From positions 1,506,501 through 1,570,500 of the forward strand of contig JAYKKI010000133.1 in assembly GCA_039881145.1 (NCBI GenBank): DNA of 64,000 nucleotides, given 5' to 3'. The translations under genes and the position numbers were made by a program. Positions within the stretch are counted from its first letter, which is position 1. Each line of letters opens with the position of its first letter. Below the pieces are notes generated by a model. That model saw nothing but the letters and a program-made list of their open reading frames with translations. It had not been told where the DNA came from and did not search any database. This document shows positions 24,229 to 38,556 of the stretch, piece after piece. Source of the DNA: Druceiella hillmani. Taxonomy: Eukaryota > Arthropoda > Insecta > Lepidoptera > Hepialidae.

Positions 24229-25251
24229 GTAAGTTATTTATTATATCTAACAGTGCTATATCTCATAATAATCCGATCCCATGAATATTTATTACGTGTT
24301 GGATATGTACGAGGGATATTTGTAAGTCGGAACTATTTCTAGTTCGATCGGTATTTTACGGAATTAATAGTCGAAAAAATCATACATCCACTACGCAAAC
24401 AAGGATAATATATACAAATATTATTCAATTACGTAATGGGGTCGTGTTGGAAATGAGTTAGGAATATGGAAGGAACGAATAGTTTTATCCTTATCTACAT
24501 ATCGCAGACATATATACGAATGGATTAACATAATAATGAAAAATGTATACGAATTTGTGTATATTGTATATTTACAGAAAATTAGGACGTCGACAAGCAA
24601 TCTTTGATAGGTTGGAACATACGAAACAAAACTTTAAATATATTATTTAATGCAATCTTAAATGTAAAATTACCCCTTTCTAGTATCCTTTGCCTTGGTA
24701 ATATTCTACATGCGAAAGTTTATTGGTTTTTTGTTTCGTTTCGCTTTCACCCCTTAACTATTAAACTAGGCACAATAAAATGTTGCTTGTATATTATTTT
24801 TGTTATTGAGAAGAATACAAAACTTTTACCCCGGCTAAGATTTTTTTAATGAAAAAATCGACTAGTGAGAGATAAAAGAATACGTCGCATTCAAATACTC
24901 GACCACATGATCAGTCGCAGCACTCTACGAGTAACGAAACATCAAATAAATTAAAAACATCTCAAATAATTTGAACATGAAGTGACGTCAGTATCTATAA
25001 TATTTATGTCGTGAGAAAAAGTTTACGTATTTTTGTTTATTTGTTATCGATAATTTTATATTAAGTTTAGGCATTTTACTTTTGAAATAGATAATTCGTC
25101 TAAAGAGAAAAAAGAATGGACTGTGTAAACAGCATATCGTCCAAAATTATCATCTAGGATGATGAATAAATATATAAATTTCAAACATTAACTTTTAGTT
25201 TATAATTTCATGCAAAAAGTTGTGAAGAAATTGAGAAGAATATCCGCCCTA

Positions 25252-25260
<9 letters not shown>
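24229..25260. other. no gene; TGACGTCA site at 24983-24990
   Basis: AT-rich sequence. The 81-codon frame at 24604-24849 shows no motif. One perfect CRE-type octamer is present. Confidence 0.4.
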
Positions 25261-25312
<52 letters not shown>

Positions 25313-25338
25313 ATATATATATATATATATACATATAT
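25261..25338. repeat. (TA)n microsatellite
   Basis: About 78 bp of alternating TA with one CT interruption. Confidence 0.97.
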
Positions 25339-25702
25339 CTGTATATTGACGTGTACTTTACGTTAGCGATATACCGTAATAAAATATTACCAAATATATA
25401 GCATAGCAAGTCTAAACAAAGTGAGAATTTGGTAATAATTTCTATTGTATTAAATACAATATATCGCACGTAACACCAATTTAAGAAGGCAGTTCAAGAT
25501 AAGAAGTGAGCAACTAGTGAGTGGCGGAATTAATTGCTTTATAAATTGAGAAAATTGTTGAAGAGTTTATTGCGCCTAATTTTTCTTTTCCAGATATCTT
25601 TTTTCATTATACGATTACCATAGAAACGTAATTTGTGGGAAATAAAAATTAGACGTGCGTTCCGCCATGAAATTTCCATTAATGCACCAGAAATAGAATA
25701 AG

Positions 25703-25749
25703 GAAAATGAAATGTATTAAGACAATTAGTTTTAATACATTTCATTTTC
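25703..25749. repeat. perfect hairpin, 18-bp arms, 11-nt loop
   Basis: gaaaatgaaatgtattaa and its exact reverse complement are separated by 11 nt. Confidence 0.92.
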
Positions 25750-25765
25750 AACAAAGTCAAATAAC

Positions 25766-25952
25766 CAAATTCGCATTTCGTTGGGAAATAAGACTTGAAT
25801 TATTAAGAATTAAAATTTTTTACGAGTCTTAAAAAAATTTGTATTCAAATCAAGAAGATAACATTTGAGGCATATTTAACAGAAAAAGGTTACAAAACTA
25901 TTTTATTCGTGAAAAGGCACAAAAAACTAGCAATTTCCTTAATTACAAATGA
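25766..25952 (+). repeat. duplicated segment shared with 27555-27650
   Basis: Two blocks recur in the same order and orientation at both places: catttcgttgggaaataaga, then, further on, caaaaaactagcaatttcct. The spacing between the blocks differs, so one copy carries an insertion or deletion. Confidence 0.75.
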
Positions 25953-26489
25953 ATATCGATAAAGTGAATACCTTTATATAAACCGAAAATAAACTTCTTA
26001 TTTCCCATTAATTTATTTTTCTGTATTCAATTTCTAATGAAAATTCAATCCTAAAATTAAAAAAAAATCTGGTGGCAGTAAAAACATTCAAAATGATCGA
26101 GGGTAAATATTTCGATTAATCAAATGGACCGCTAATTAAGAGCTGACAAAATATTTAGATGCTATGTAATTAGTAAGACAGAACTAACTGCCCAAAACCA
26201 TACTAATTTCAATTTAATACTTATGCTAAATTTTAATATTAAATTATATGTTTCGATCAATATGTATTATTCAGCAAAAAATAATAAGGTACATATTTTA
26301 CAGCAAAAGTACAGTATAGAAATTCAGGGTACGGTTAAATGAAATTGTTAAACTGAGGCATCGACACAAATACTTGATCAATAATCGTCAACAAAAATAA
26401 GCAATGTCTTAAATTCAGTAACATTGCTAATCAATATACTTAATAAGATTATGAATTAACCAGTTCAGCTACAAAAAACGCTAAGCCAA

Positions 26490-26960
26490 TTCATCCTGTC
26501 ACAAACAAATGACGTCATTACAGTTAAACGTCACATTACACTACTTCATTAGATTCGCCTTTAGAAATTTCATTTTCCAATCGATAAGCTTTGAATAATT
26601 GATCACAAGAGCAGAAATGCGCTGTCTGGCAAAGTCGCCCCGCCCGCCATTCATTTATCTACTAATTACAAAATTTAACCACTTATATATCTTATATTTA
26701 TGTAGATTGCCGTTAACATTTCATAATACAATTAACAGCTACGCATTGGAAATGTTTCCGGACGATTTTTAATATTTATAATTCCGCTCAAATTCGGTCA
26801 ACAGATTTTGTTAAACAAATCAACATCAAACGGCACCGACCCTACCTTTTTGTTACCGTTTTCAACGAGCATTTTGGTTTAAAAATAATACTTGCGGTTG
26901 TGTCGGTAAGGAATTACGGAGTGTTCCGGAATATTGTGGTTAGATTATTAAATCGGTGAA
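26490..26960. promoter_or_regulatory. unique GC-richer patch, possible cis-regulatory element (unproven)
   Basis: This stretch is less A+T-rich than its surroundings and not repetitive. It contains TGACGTCA (26510-26517), a second CRE half-site (aacgtcacatt), a cgccccgcccgcc run, and several homeodomain-type TAAT cores. It has no long open frame. The composition fits a conserved non-coding element, but that is inference. Confidence 0.25.
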
Positions 26961-27434
26961 GTTTATTAAATAACACTTTGAATTTAATAGCATATTTATA
27001 GAAAGGCTTTGTTTTGCTTGCGTATATTTCTAAATGTAACTTAATTATAATTACAAAGGATCAAATTATTGCAAGTTTGTTACAAGTGTACGATTTTTAG
27101 TAACATCATTGATTAGAGGACTTGCTGTCCTACAAAATTATTTATTCTGTGGGATAGTCATTTCTATCAAATAAACGAGCTAAGAAATTAAGCTGCATTG
27201 CAAAAGAAGCTTAATCGTTTTCAGTAAACTTAAAAAATAGAAATTGCTGGTTAGATGATAAAAAAACAACATTTATACTCAATACGTATTAAATACAAGA
27301 ATTACAGTCGTTTAAAAAATATTTAATGTACGTTAGTATGCAATGTAGCAAAAGGTGTAAATTTGCTTTAAGATAAAATTAAAAGCACTAAGTAAATCCC
27401 ACTACAAGAAAGGAAATTAGATTCTATTTTTAAT

Positions 27435-27550
<116 letters not shown>

Positions 27551-27554
27551 AAAC

Positions 27555-27650
27555 AAAAATTACATTTCATTGGGAAATACGACTTGTTTTAACAAGAATT
27601 TGAAAGAAGAAGAAAAAGCACAAAAAACTAGCAATTTCCTTAATTATAAA
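27555..27650 (+). repeat. second copy of the segment at 25766-25952
   Basis: catttcattgggaaatacga and caaaaaactagcaatttcct match the earlier copy. This copy is shorter and begins right after the TA tract. Confidence 0.75.
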
Positions 27651-27703
27651 CGTTGTGAATAATGAATTTCTAAAAAATTAACGCCAAATATATTTAATAA
27701 CTC

Positions 27704-28360
27704 TTTGCTTCGTTGTCAATTTTAAGAAACCTATCATCTTTATTTATGTCCAACATTTTCCCATAAATTAATAATAACTTTTTGCTTTGAAGAAATTGTT
27801 TATTGTTTTCTACAATTTGCCGAGCATTTGAGAAAATTCTAAGCAAATAGAAAATACTCATAAAATAGACAAGGTGAACGCAAATATGAAGGTGAACCTT
27901 GTTTTGAGCTCAATATATTTTATTGCTCTATGGTCATTTTTAAGAAAACTCTCATATTTATTTATATCTAACTTTTTTCCATAAATTAATAATAACTTGT
28001 TTCCTTCAAGGATTTCTTTATAGTTTCTCACGATTTACTGCGTATTCGAAAAAAAATTCTAAACGAATAGAAAATACTAAAAAAAATTACCGAACGCAAA
28101 TGTGAAGGTGGACCTTGCTTTCAGCGCAAAGTAATTTATTCCTTCTTAGAGACTTTTTAGAAACCTCTCATTTTCATTTCTATCTAGCATTTTTTTACAA
28201 TGTCGGCAGGTCTAACGGTTTTTCAGAAATACATATTTTTGGCCTGTAAGCTTTAGTAAGAGATTTTAAAAAAAATTCTCAAAATACTCATAAAAATGAA
28301 GGAACAAAGAAGGCGAACTTAAATGTGAAGGTGAACCTTGCTTTCAGCGTAAAGTAATTT
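27704..28360 (+). repeat. three-copy satellite, ~216-bp unit
   Basis: Units start near 27704, 27922 and 28138 and the array ends near 28360, giving a regular 216-218-bp period. Each unit carries ttaagaaa(c)ct(c)tcat, a ttcc.ataaattaataata block (lost in the third unit), aaaatactcataaaa, and (a)tgtgaaggtgaaccttg near its end. The copies are clearly diverged, so the array is old. Confidence 0.85.
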
Positions 28361-30707
28361 ACTTACATGGTTAAAAATTAAATTTACGCAGTTAAAAATA
28401 ATATGAACACTGATAAATAATGAAATTGAAAGATAACAATGCGGACGATTTTCAAAGTTGCCTTTCATAGACCTATTTTATTATCAGCTTATGAGATTGA
28501 TAACCTTAATGGCTAAATTTCTTTACTTATAGTGAAAAAAATTTGTATTTAATTCAGAATATTAAAATTGTATTTAATTAGTATGCTAGTTTTACTTAGT
28601 GTTAAAATGGCATTAATGATTTCGTCTTTTTTTCTAGCGAATTCTGGATTGTTAAGCGAACTCCTCTAATTACGATAAGATATACAGAGAGCATGAACTT
28701 AAATGTTCTCTCCGGTTACAGGCAAAGAGAATATATATAGAGTTCTCATTTCATGAATTTGCTTAGGATGAGTAGCGAACGAAGGAACTAATATAATATG
28801 CTAACCATGGCTGTTCTGGTTTTAAAGTTTAAATCAGGCACATATAGGATTTAGTGGGTTCTTCTCTCTCACTTGTTTCTAAAGTTTGAAATTCCTAAAG
28901 TTTGAAAGTCTGGTTATGCACAATCAGCTATTATTTCACTGTAACATTATTTACAGTTGTATTAAAATAATAAGAATACTCGGATTTGTGACAGCATAAC
29001 TTTGGGGAATTCGATGATATTAACTACATTAACACTTCCTACACTATTGTCGTTCATATCAAATAAGAAACGAATTTAATCATTAATTCTCGTATATCCC
29101 AGGGGTGATTGGAAGTGGTATTCTGCAAATAATAAAAGGGTTGACCGTGGCTCTATATTTATTCAAATTATTAACATTTTATATTAATAATCCATCCCCT
29201 CGTGTTGAAATTAACATCATTTCTGACAGGTCGGACGTTATGTATGAGTGCGTAGACATCTATTATTTTATGCACAACATTCGTTTGTTTCATTTCCTTA
29301 AATAATATTGGAGGCATATTACCTCTATCTCGACATGTCCTCCTGTTCAACTCGCGCCTTCAAAGTTAACATCGTAGAATATTTGAACACTCCATATTGG
29401 CTCGGGTAATCAAGGTCAATTAATATTTTTATTCGCTGTACTTCATTAGGTGGTTTTGCTTAGTTATCTGATCTATAATTGTCTTTTGATTGTCTTTTTC
29501 GTTGATTTACTTAACTCATTGGCATGATTTTTTTTTATTTGTATGTATCAATTTAATAAAACTTCATAGATTTTCGTTTTCTTCCATTTGCTTTGTAACA
29601 TCACGCAGATCTGCAATTGAAGACTTTCTGAAAATAATTACAGTTTCTTGTAAATGTCATATAAATCGAGGCACCAATTAACGAAAAAATTAAAAAAAAA
29701 CTCCATCCGTAATTATTATTAGATATTTTAATGGATATAATTTAATCATCACTCTATTGTTCTACAAATTGTCAGTATATTTAATTACTAATCATTAATT
29801 ACTTGAGAGTTGTCAACGCAAAGAATTGAATCAAAATTATGCGTTTTTAATAGAAATAGCATTTATTATTGAAAGGGAAAAATTTATTTGATCTCAGAAG
29901 TTTAAAAACTATGAAGTTTTTCTAATAACTTAAATTTCGAGGAGGAGGATACACCTAGTTTCCATGCCTTTTATGCAATGGAAAATTTATCCGAACTGAA
30001 CAAGAAGGGACAGGCCTTGCCGAAAATCTTTCCAACGAAGAAAATTTATGACCATGTTTATTTCCACAAAACGATAAACGAGAAAACACTTTCACATAAT
30101 AGTAAACTTCCATTTCATGAGATTTTAATTAAAATTTAGTTTGATACTATCTCCAACAAAATCTGTCGTGTGTTTCGATCATTATCATTCAACGTGTTTT
30201 ATAAATAAATATCAATGTGAAAAGCAAACGTTGCCCATACATTGTTGATTTTTTTGCAAAATGCCCTTTGTCTCTTATGTAATTAAATACATATCTACAA
30301 GCCATTACGACACGCTCTCCCATAACACTATAGAATCTTGCTGTTGACGTACATCTACTAGGCAATAGGATTTGAATAATAGTTTACCATAGCATAGATT
30401 AAAGAAAAGAAGTACACAATCACATAGTTAATTTAAAAAATGACTTTACCTTTATAACAAGTCTATTGAGACATCTCCGTCCGCCTGTCGTTCATATTCT
30501 TATTAATTTTATAGTTTTTGTATATGTCTATACAATTGTATAATATACCAATTATATAGAAATATCAATTACTTATTAGCAAAACATAATTTGTTTAATA
30601 TTCATACCGTGACGTAATTTATTTCATCGAGTAGTTGGATATATCTTTTGAATTAAAATTTACTTTTCATTTATCATTTTTCTTTTTTTTAGTCCCCTTT
30701 GACAAAC
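28361..30707. other. no gene recognised
   Basis: AT-rich unique DNA. The 60-66 codon frames at 29105 and 29490 show no domain. Confidence 0.5.
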
Positions 30708-30755
30708 ATTCAAAAATATAAAATCACTTTAAAGTTAAAAAAAAAAATGTATATG

Positions 30756-30805
<50 letters not shown>

Positions 30806-31006
30806 TATATATATAGACATATATATATATAGACATATATATATAAAATCATTCAAAAATAAAATAAAATCAAAAATTAAATAAAAAATATAAAATTCAA
30901 AAATAAAATAAATCACAATATAAAATCATTCAAAAATATAAAATCTTCAAATTCAAAAATGTAAAATCACAATATAAAATCACTCAAAAATATAAAATCA
31001 CTTCAC
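30708..31006 (+). repeat. minisatellite of caaaaatataaaatca-type units, split by a TA tract
   Basis: The unit cattcaaaaatataaaatca and its variants recur at least eight times between 30708 and 31006. The first unit is separated from the rest by the TA tract at 30748-30845. Confidence 0.85.
30748..30845. repeat. (TA)n microsatellite with three atagacat interruptions
   Basis: The TA tract passes into a higher-order tatatatagaca unit repeated three times, nested inside the minisatellite. Confidence 0.95.
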
Positions 31007-34000
31007 CCTCTAATGTTGCAACTGTGGATTTAAAAATAGGTAAACATTCTAGATGGATGATCAGAACAAATTTCTGCTAAAACGATTTCGTTAACCCGAA
31101 TCAAAAATTAAAATAGGTATAGATGATTATGCAATCCTACTTTACGCGTGCTTTTATTCGCACTTTGGTAAGTTTTTAGATGTCCCCCTAAATGTTTCTA
31201 AATTTGCTTAGCTCGATTATAATCAAAACACTTTTACAACAATTCGTAACATGACTATCATATTTAGCAATTACAATTAAAGCATTTAAAAAAGTTAAAA
31301 AAAATTATTATGCTTGTATTTTTCCAAAATATAATTTTATAAAGCTTAAATATCTATCTGTTAAATTAACTTAATTCTAATAATTTTGAAATTTTACAAT
31401 ATATTTAATTTGATTTCCCATAAGGAAATTATACCATAAGGAAAAGTGATTTTAATATATGGTACCAAAATTAAAGAATAATAGAAAAAAAACACACTGT
31501 AATTAGGATATACGACGCTCTAACTTGTGAACCGTTGCAGACTATCAAGCAACTCCAAAATCCCATTCCTGAAACAGTCAATGGAGTACGAAAACATATG
31601 AAGACTTGCATCTTTTACTACTATGCTGAAGAATGTGAGTGTAGGAAAGTAAGGTGAATATTAATGTATATTTGTATTTTAGGCTGGCGAAATAAACTAT
31701 AGTGTCATTTTCAAAGAAAACATAATCACTACTGAACTTAAGATGGAAGGATTGTTGACGTAATGGTTTAATCATTTAAAACAAACACTTATTTAAAAAG
31801 CGTATATCGTCAGAGTTCAAAAGACTTATATCTGGCCACGTCTATTAAAAATTACAATTGCATTGCAAAATTATACGTTTAGCAAATCCATTATTGTACA
31901 AATATATCAACTTTAGGACTACTGGGACAAAACTTGCTTTTAAATGAATTTACGTCTAATTAAGCAGTAGTTTTTATAAAATGCACAGACACAACCAAAG
32001 AATATCCGATAAAATTATAAAAAAAATTTATTATATTAAAAGATAATCCAATCTCAACAGCAGAGCTGCTGTCGAGTGAGCTATGAGAGCGACGCAGTAA
32101 AATTTTACAACCCGTTTGTTTTTATGTAATAGCATTCGAAAATAGGCGTATATAGGGTTGTAAAGCTATAAGGGTTGGAAAGCAGCGGCCAAAGAAAGAA
32201 TGGTTGAAAAATATCACGAGGAAAACGCATTTTTATTTATGTCCTCGGCAAAAATATTGTAAGTCCTTTTGGAAGAAAATATTTAGGACGGGGTTGGTTT
32301 GGGTCGTTTTAGTTTCTTATGTAGTAATATGTAATGAAGTGAGTTGTTTATTTTTATAGAAGTTGAGGCGAAGAAAATGCAATCAGTGGAGTGAGATAAA
32401 TACATAATATAATTAATTCACTCTTAATAGAAAATTTAAAAATATTTTACAGATAATTGAAATATAATATTGTAGCGAAATTCAATATGTATGCGAAACA
32501 TTGCTTTGTTGCATAATAGCAAATTTTATTACTCGTCTAATTCCTCTTAATTAAAAATGTAAATTACAAAAAAGTATGTAATTTTTTATAATTAAAAAAC
32601 CCAATTGAAACAGCATATATTGCATATTAAACGAGCTTCATTTTGTCATATATGGAAGGATTTTTTTTATATATTTTACTATTTGTTTATGACACTATGT
32701 TTTTGCTGGTGAAAATATAATTGAAAAATATATAAATTATTTATAATTAGACGTCCATCGCATGAAAGATGAAGAAAACTGATCACGTAGAGGTAGAACT
32801 AACACTCTAAGAGTTATTTAAAGTCACAAAATACCACAATATATTAACAACAAGGGTTTGATGACGTTGAAGGATTGAGCTTGATTAATTTATATTATGA
32901 CACCATAGAGCATCGTGGTAACAGAATTTTTGTTTTGTTTTGTTTGTTTTTACCTCGTACAGTATATAGTTTTATTGTAGTTAAACAAAGTCTCATTACT
33001 GAATGTTTACAATATTTTCGCAATTTTAATTATCAAGATGTTAAAGTTAATAACTTTACATGTCACCATTCAACGGAATAATTTCATCTTTATTTCTAAA
33101 ATACTGCGAAAAACGCAAAAAATCACATCTATTCCTTATTTTTGTACGTACCGCGTACCACACCATTTATATGTGTTCCGTATCAAACCTCCGGGAACTT
33201 CATCAAAATAAAATTATCCATAATTTCAAATTGGAAAATGAAATTATATGGAGGAAGTAAGGTTTCGTTTATATAATTTTAATTGACATTAATACCTGTT
33301 CATTTTTGAATAATGCATTTATAAAAAAAAAATTAAAGTTACAAAATTTCGATTTACACAAGTAATGATTCAAGATAGAAAGAAACTATAATAATTGGAT
33401 GAAGAATGAGGATCAAAATTTGCTAAAATTTTATGTACACAAAATTTTTTTTACCATTTTTCATCAAATTTTTTTTCTCATTTTATCCAGGTGCTTTATT
33501 AATTTATTTAATAACTAATAAAAAAATTCTTCTCAGTGCCATAACTATGTATATATCTTTACTCATCATGAGAAAATAGTTGAATAGTGGTATTAAATAT
33601 TAATTTAATCGGGAAAAAAACGTCCATTTATTATTATTTCGCTCGGTTCATTTTTGAATAATTAAATTTTTATTGTATAATTAATTTGAGATTTAAGTAA
33701 ATAAGTATTTGTAAGAAAGTAAAAGAAATAAAACTCTGAATTTCAGAACCAACCCTTTCTTAAAACACAAAATTTTAAAAAACACATTGAAAATAATGTT
33801 TTATTTTTAAAAATTTTAAATTTAATAATAACAAGAGGAAAAAGTAAAAAAAATAATTTTATATTATGAATAAAAAGCTAAAAAGTTATGAATAAAAATG
33901 CTGTCTAGACTACGACTTATTAAGTTCAATCATTATAAGTAGGGATAATTTACTGTAAGTTAAACATACATAAATTCCGAAAAACAAATTTTTAATCATG

Positions 34001-36201
34001 TTCTTATATGAAGTAAGGCATAGTACTCACAAGATAATTAAGGCACCATTTTCGTTATGCTTAATTTTTTAGTCCCAAAACTTTATATTAATAAATAATA
34101 CGCATAAAACACCCGAAATAATAAGTATTAAAAAAAGTCACATTATAAACAAGCGACACGAACATATTCAACCTCAAATACAACTTGCAATTAAGCGTTT
34201 TTTATATATAAATTACACTAAAATTCATAAAATGTAATGAAACATATTTTTGTTACAAATAGGCTGAAACTTATAAAAAGAAGTCACCAGATTATATATC
34301 TTCTTATTATGTTGTAAGTCTATTTCATTGTACAACATTCGTATTGTTAATTAGTTAGAAATATTCATGAATGTAAGTATGATGTAAGTAAGAAAGGTGT
34401 CAAAATAAAAACAACAATAGAACACTTCGGATGCTCAATTTCTAAAATAAAATGAAAAAAAAACAAAGCGCGATAAACTGTAAAAAGGTTTACTCGTACT
34501 ACGTCCACATTTAAATTTCAACGACACCTTAATATTTTAAACACAGATTTATCCCTTCACCATGATGCGTTTACTAACAAGATTTAACATTAAATACCAT
34601 ATATATATAAAGAACATTTCACACAAATGAGAAAAGATTTTCTCGAAGTCATGGAGATTTTAAAATCTTCAAATGAAAAAAAAACAATATACATAGGAAT
34701 GGTATCCGTTACAAAACTTGTCCAAGTATTTTCGACTTTATTTTTATCTGAAACAATCCACAGATATTCGCGCAAAAATTTAAATCACCAAAAACGGTAT
34801 TTCAAAAGAATTACCCATCAGTGGCCCTGTGAGATTTTATGTATCATCACTGCACTGATACGAAATGCATAGTTGCTTTAACTTTGTTTTTTTGCATTGA
34901 AAGATTTAACATTTATACTTTATATTGCCATTACCCTAGTCCTATTTAACCTAAATATAAATGTAACTAATACCAGATAATAACGTTTAATTTAATTTTA
35001 ACCTTAGTAGGTGTATTATGTATACCTGCTGTTAATTACAGATTGATTTAAAACTTTCAAGGAAGACAATATTATTACTTTCCTTTTAATTATGTGATTG
35101 GCTTTTATTTCTTAGGTGTTTCTAGTAGACATAATGTTACACAATTTTATTTGATTTTTTTATACAGAGTAATATTAATATTACATAATTTTATCACATC
35201 TATAAATTGTGTACATTTATAATAGCTCTTCGACAAAAGTTGTTTGCAATGTAGTGGGGCGAGTTGTAAGGAGACATTTATTTCATATATGGTTTTTTTT
35301 TTGGAGAAATCTCCGATTCCTATCACTGCCGAAGTTACATAATAGGAATTAAAATTAATATATACTAACAATCAAAATAAATTTATTTAAACACATTTAA
35401 TAGGCATTTGGAGACACAGTCATAGTCCAATTTCAAAAAAAATATCTCAATTGTAAATAAATCTACTAACAAAGCAAATTTCAGGACAAACAACTCTGCA
35501 TTGAATTAGTCGAAGCCTCCTCAACAATTCGCAAGCTTTTATTACTAAAATTTCAATATGGAGAATTTTCAGACAACTGCTACAATGACCTGCCATGGTT
35601 ATGCAAACTTGCCTCTTTCAATATCGTAGTCTCTTAGTATTGTAAAGAAATTGTCACCAACATTCTCCGACGAAAATAATATTTTTCCTATAAAAGACAT
35701 TTCAAACCAATAATGTCGCCACCGTAACATCTTCAAGCGCACGTATGCGTTAAACAGTAAAAATTTAAAAATATTTACGTTCAGAGAAAATCTTCCACGC
35801 TAACATTTTTCAATTTCTGTTTATTTTATGCAATCCACAAACGTTCGCGAAAGCTTCAAATCAGCATTTCATTCAAGAACAACAATACATTCCATTATAT
35901 CTGGGCGGGGGTAGCTTAAGAGGGCAGTTTTAGATGGAAAAAATTGCATAAAATACTACGTTCAATCCCTTATGAAAGTCATAGGTCGAGGTGACGTCAA
36001 GAAATACCCGCTTAGTTCGATGCAATGGAAGGATTTAGAAGAATTATAAATGCTATAATAAAATATTCAGTAAAAATGTGAATTGTCTTCAAATATACAT
36101 ACATATACGTACGCGAGTATACAAATCACACGCGAGTATAACCACATGTAAATAGTAGTTAAAGAAGAACGGTTATATAGTATCATGGTATGTAAATAAC
36201 T
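31007..36201. other. no gene recognised (long AT-rich stretch)
   Basis: About 5 kb with no supported gene. There is a short duplication ccataagga at 31420-31445. A TGACGTCA site lies at 35992-35999, preceded by two AGGTNN hexamers. Two copies of cgcgagtata occur near 36111-36140. A G-rich run, gggcgggggtagc, lies near 35905. Short frames on both strands (for example 34590-34872) overlap each other and lack motifs. Confidence 0.45.
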
Positions 36202-36366
<165 letters not shown>

Positions 36367-38556
36367 AACATAACAGAAACATTATTCCCCTTATTGGAGG
36401 AAAGAATATACTTAAAATTACAAAAAAACAATGTTTTTACAATCGTATGCAACATCCACTCATACTTGATAGGTTTTATTTTATATTAATACAAACATAT
36501 TATGCACGTATGTATTTACATATAGGCTTTGTTTTTCTTAACGAGGAATCTACCAAAGCAAATCAAAAATCATTTTTAAAGTTAATTGCCATCGATTTTT
36601 GATCGGAAAATACATATTTTCTAATTCACGTTTAGGCTTAATATTTACTAAATAAATCGTGCATACAAAATTGGAGGCACAAATAAAACAAAGTCATACT
36701 ATCATAAAGGTAATAACCCTCTTATTGATCTATCTGTTAAAGCTATATGAACAGAATGAAAACTATCATTTAATTAAGAATAACCACTATACCAAATCTC
36801 AAATCAATCTTTAGAAACTACAAATATTAACATCAATATAAACAAATTAATCAATTAAAATAAAAATGTTTTACTACGTAAAATACAAAATTAAAGAAAG
36901 CAATTCAGGACGTAGTGGTAAATGAACTAAATTTGAAAAGCACTGTTTAATTGCTTACAAGCGTATATTCATGTGTATCTTGATATATTCCTAGTCAAAA
37001 ATGTGTCTCATTCCGAAAAGAAAAACCATAGTTTTTCAAATTTATTTACCACCATTTTTTATCGTGTTGTTCAATAAAGCATTTTAACAAGTACGTACAC
37101 ATATTTTGCTTTGGTTTCGCCGCACTTACGTCACAGGATAAATTAAGAAATACTTTTCATTCTTTAAATGTTTCAATATCGTCTTTTATTTGTTGCATAT
37201 CTTGATTAATGAGAAATTTATCTAGTCTGGAAATCTTAATCCCAGACTCATAATTGAATTCGGCAGACATAAGATCGGACGGTAGACAACTCGTTTAAGA
37301 ACAAAGATATTTGTAAAATAGCGATTAAGATGTGATTGAAAAAGGTAATCATTTAGCAACGCTGATAAAAAGGACGTTGAGTATATCAGAGCGTAAATAA
37401 TTGTTCTTTAAATAAATGTCATTCTACCTAGTCATCTCGGCTTCGGCTGGCAAAAAGTTGTATATAACTATGTTTATTTTTAGTCCTTTTTAAGTAATAA
37501 TTAAGTATTTTCGTTTGGTTTATCGAATATAGAACTACATGGTTAAATTTTTTTACAACAAATTAAGTTTATTTGTGCATTCGCTCTAATTTACAAAATC
37601 ACATGGTTTATGTCAGAATGTTTTTATTATTTTTATACATTAAGCACCACGTTACGATTCATAGAAACAGGCAAAGAATTTCCTTGCTTTACTCGTTTGT
37701 TCATATTAGCTCTAGAGCTATACTTTAAAAAGTATAGCTTATAGACTCTATGTTATATTACTCTAATTTATAGGGCACATCAGTGATAAAAAATATACTA
37801 GAAATCGTTCAAAATCTTAAATCTTTCAAGATAGAGAGAGATCGATTTAGTTATTGACTAATTATCCTGAGGGGTATACTCTCCACACTCTACGACCGAA
37901 GTCGTTTTGGTGAATAGAGTGGACGCTAATAGCGACGTCCGGAAAACAAATCGAGCAACATAATTATTCTGTAATAATTAGCAATAAATATTTCATTTTT
38001 AAAAATTCTAATCCGTAAAAAATAATTCATTGTTTCTTAATTGATATTGCTAATTGCTCACTAATCTATAAAGCATAATTCGATGTTTGTTAATTCATAT
38101 TGCCAATTGTTCAGATGTTTATTTATTTTTTAACTATATGAAACTATAAACTATACTTTGATGGTAGCTTCAGGTTAATTGGATAATCGTTTTAGTGTTA
38201 ATCCCTTAAAATAGAAAAGGTGATAAAAAAATTAAGGTAATCAGTTAAAAAAAAATTCAGTTTATATAACTTTAAATTTATATTTTGAGGAGAAACTATT
38301 CTTCACGCAAATTTGGACCATTTGATTAGAGTTTATCTAATATATTCGTCATTTATTAATACTTTCCTAATGTGAAATTAATGTTTTCAAAACTTCCTTT
38401 AGAATACACTTACATCATATTCAATACTAGCACTAATTCAATCTACATTTCTATTGTCATATATTTTAAGCATTTTAAAGCCCATATCAAAAGCAACTAA
38501 CTACTACTGATCTATATTAACACTTTAGAAAAAAAACATGAAGTTATATAATTAAA
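36367..38556. other. no gene; short hairpin at 37716-37739
   Basis: AT-rich unique DNA. A perfect hairpin (agctatactt-taaa-aagtatagct) lies at 37716-37739. A GC-richer patch at 37870-37950 has no recognised content. Confidence 0.5.
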
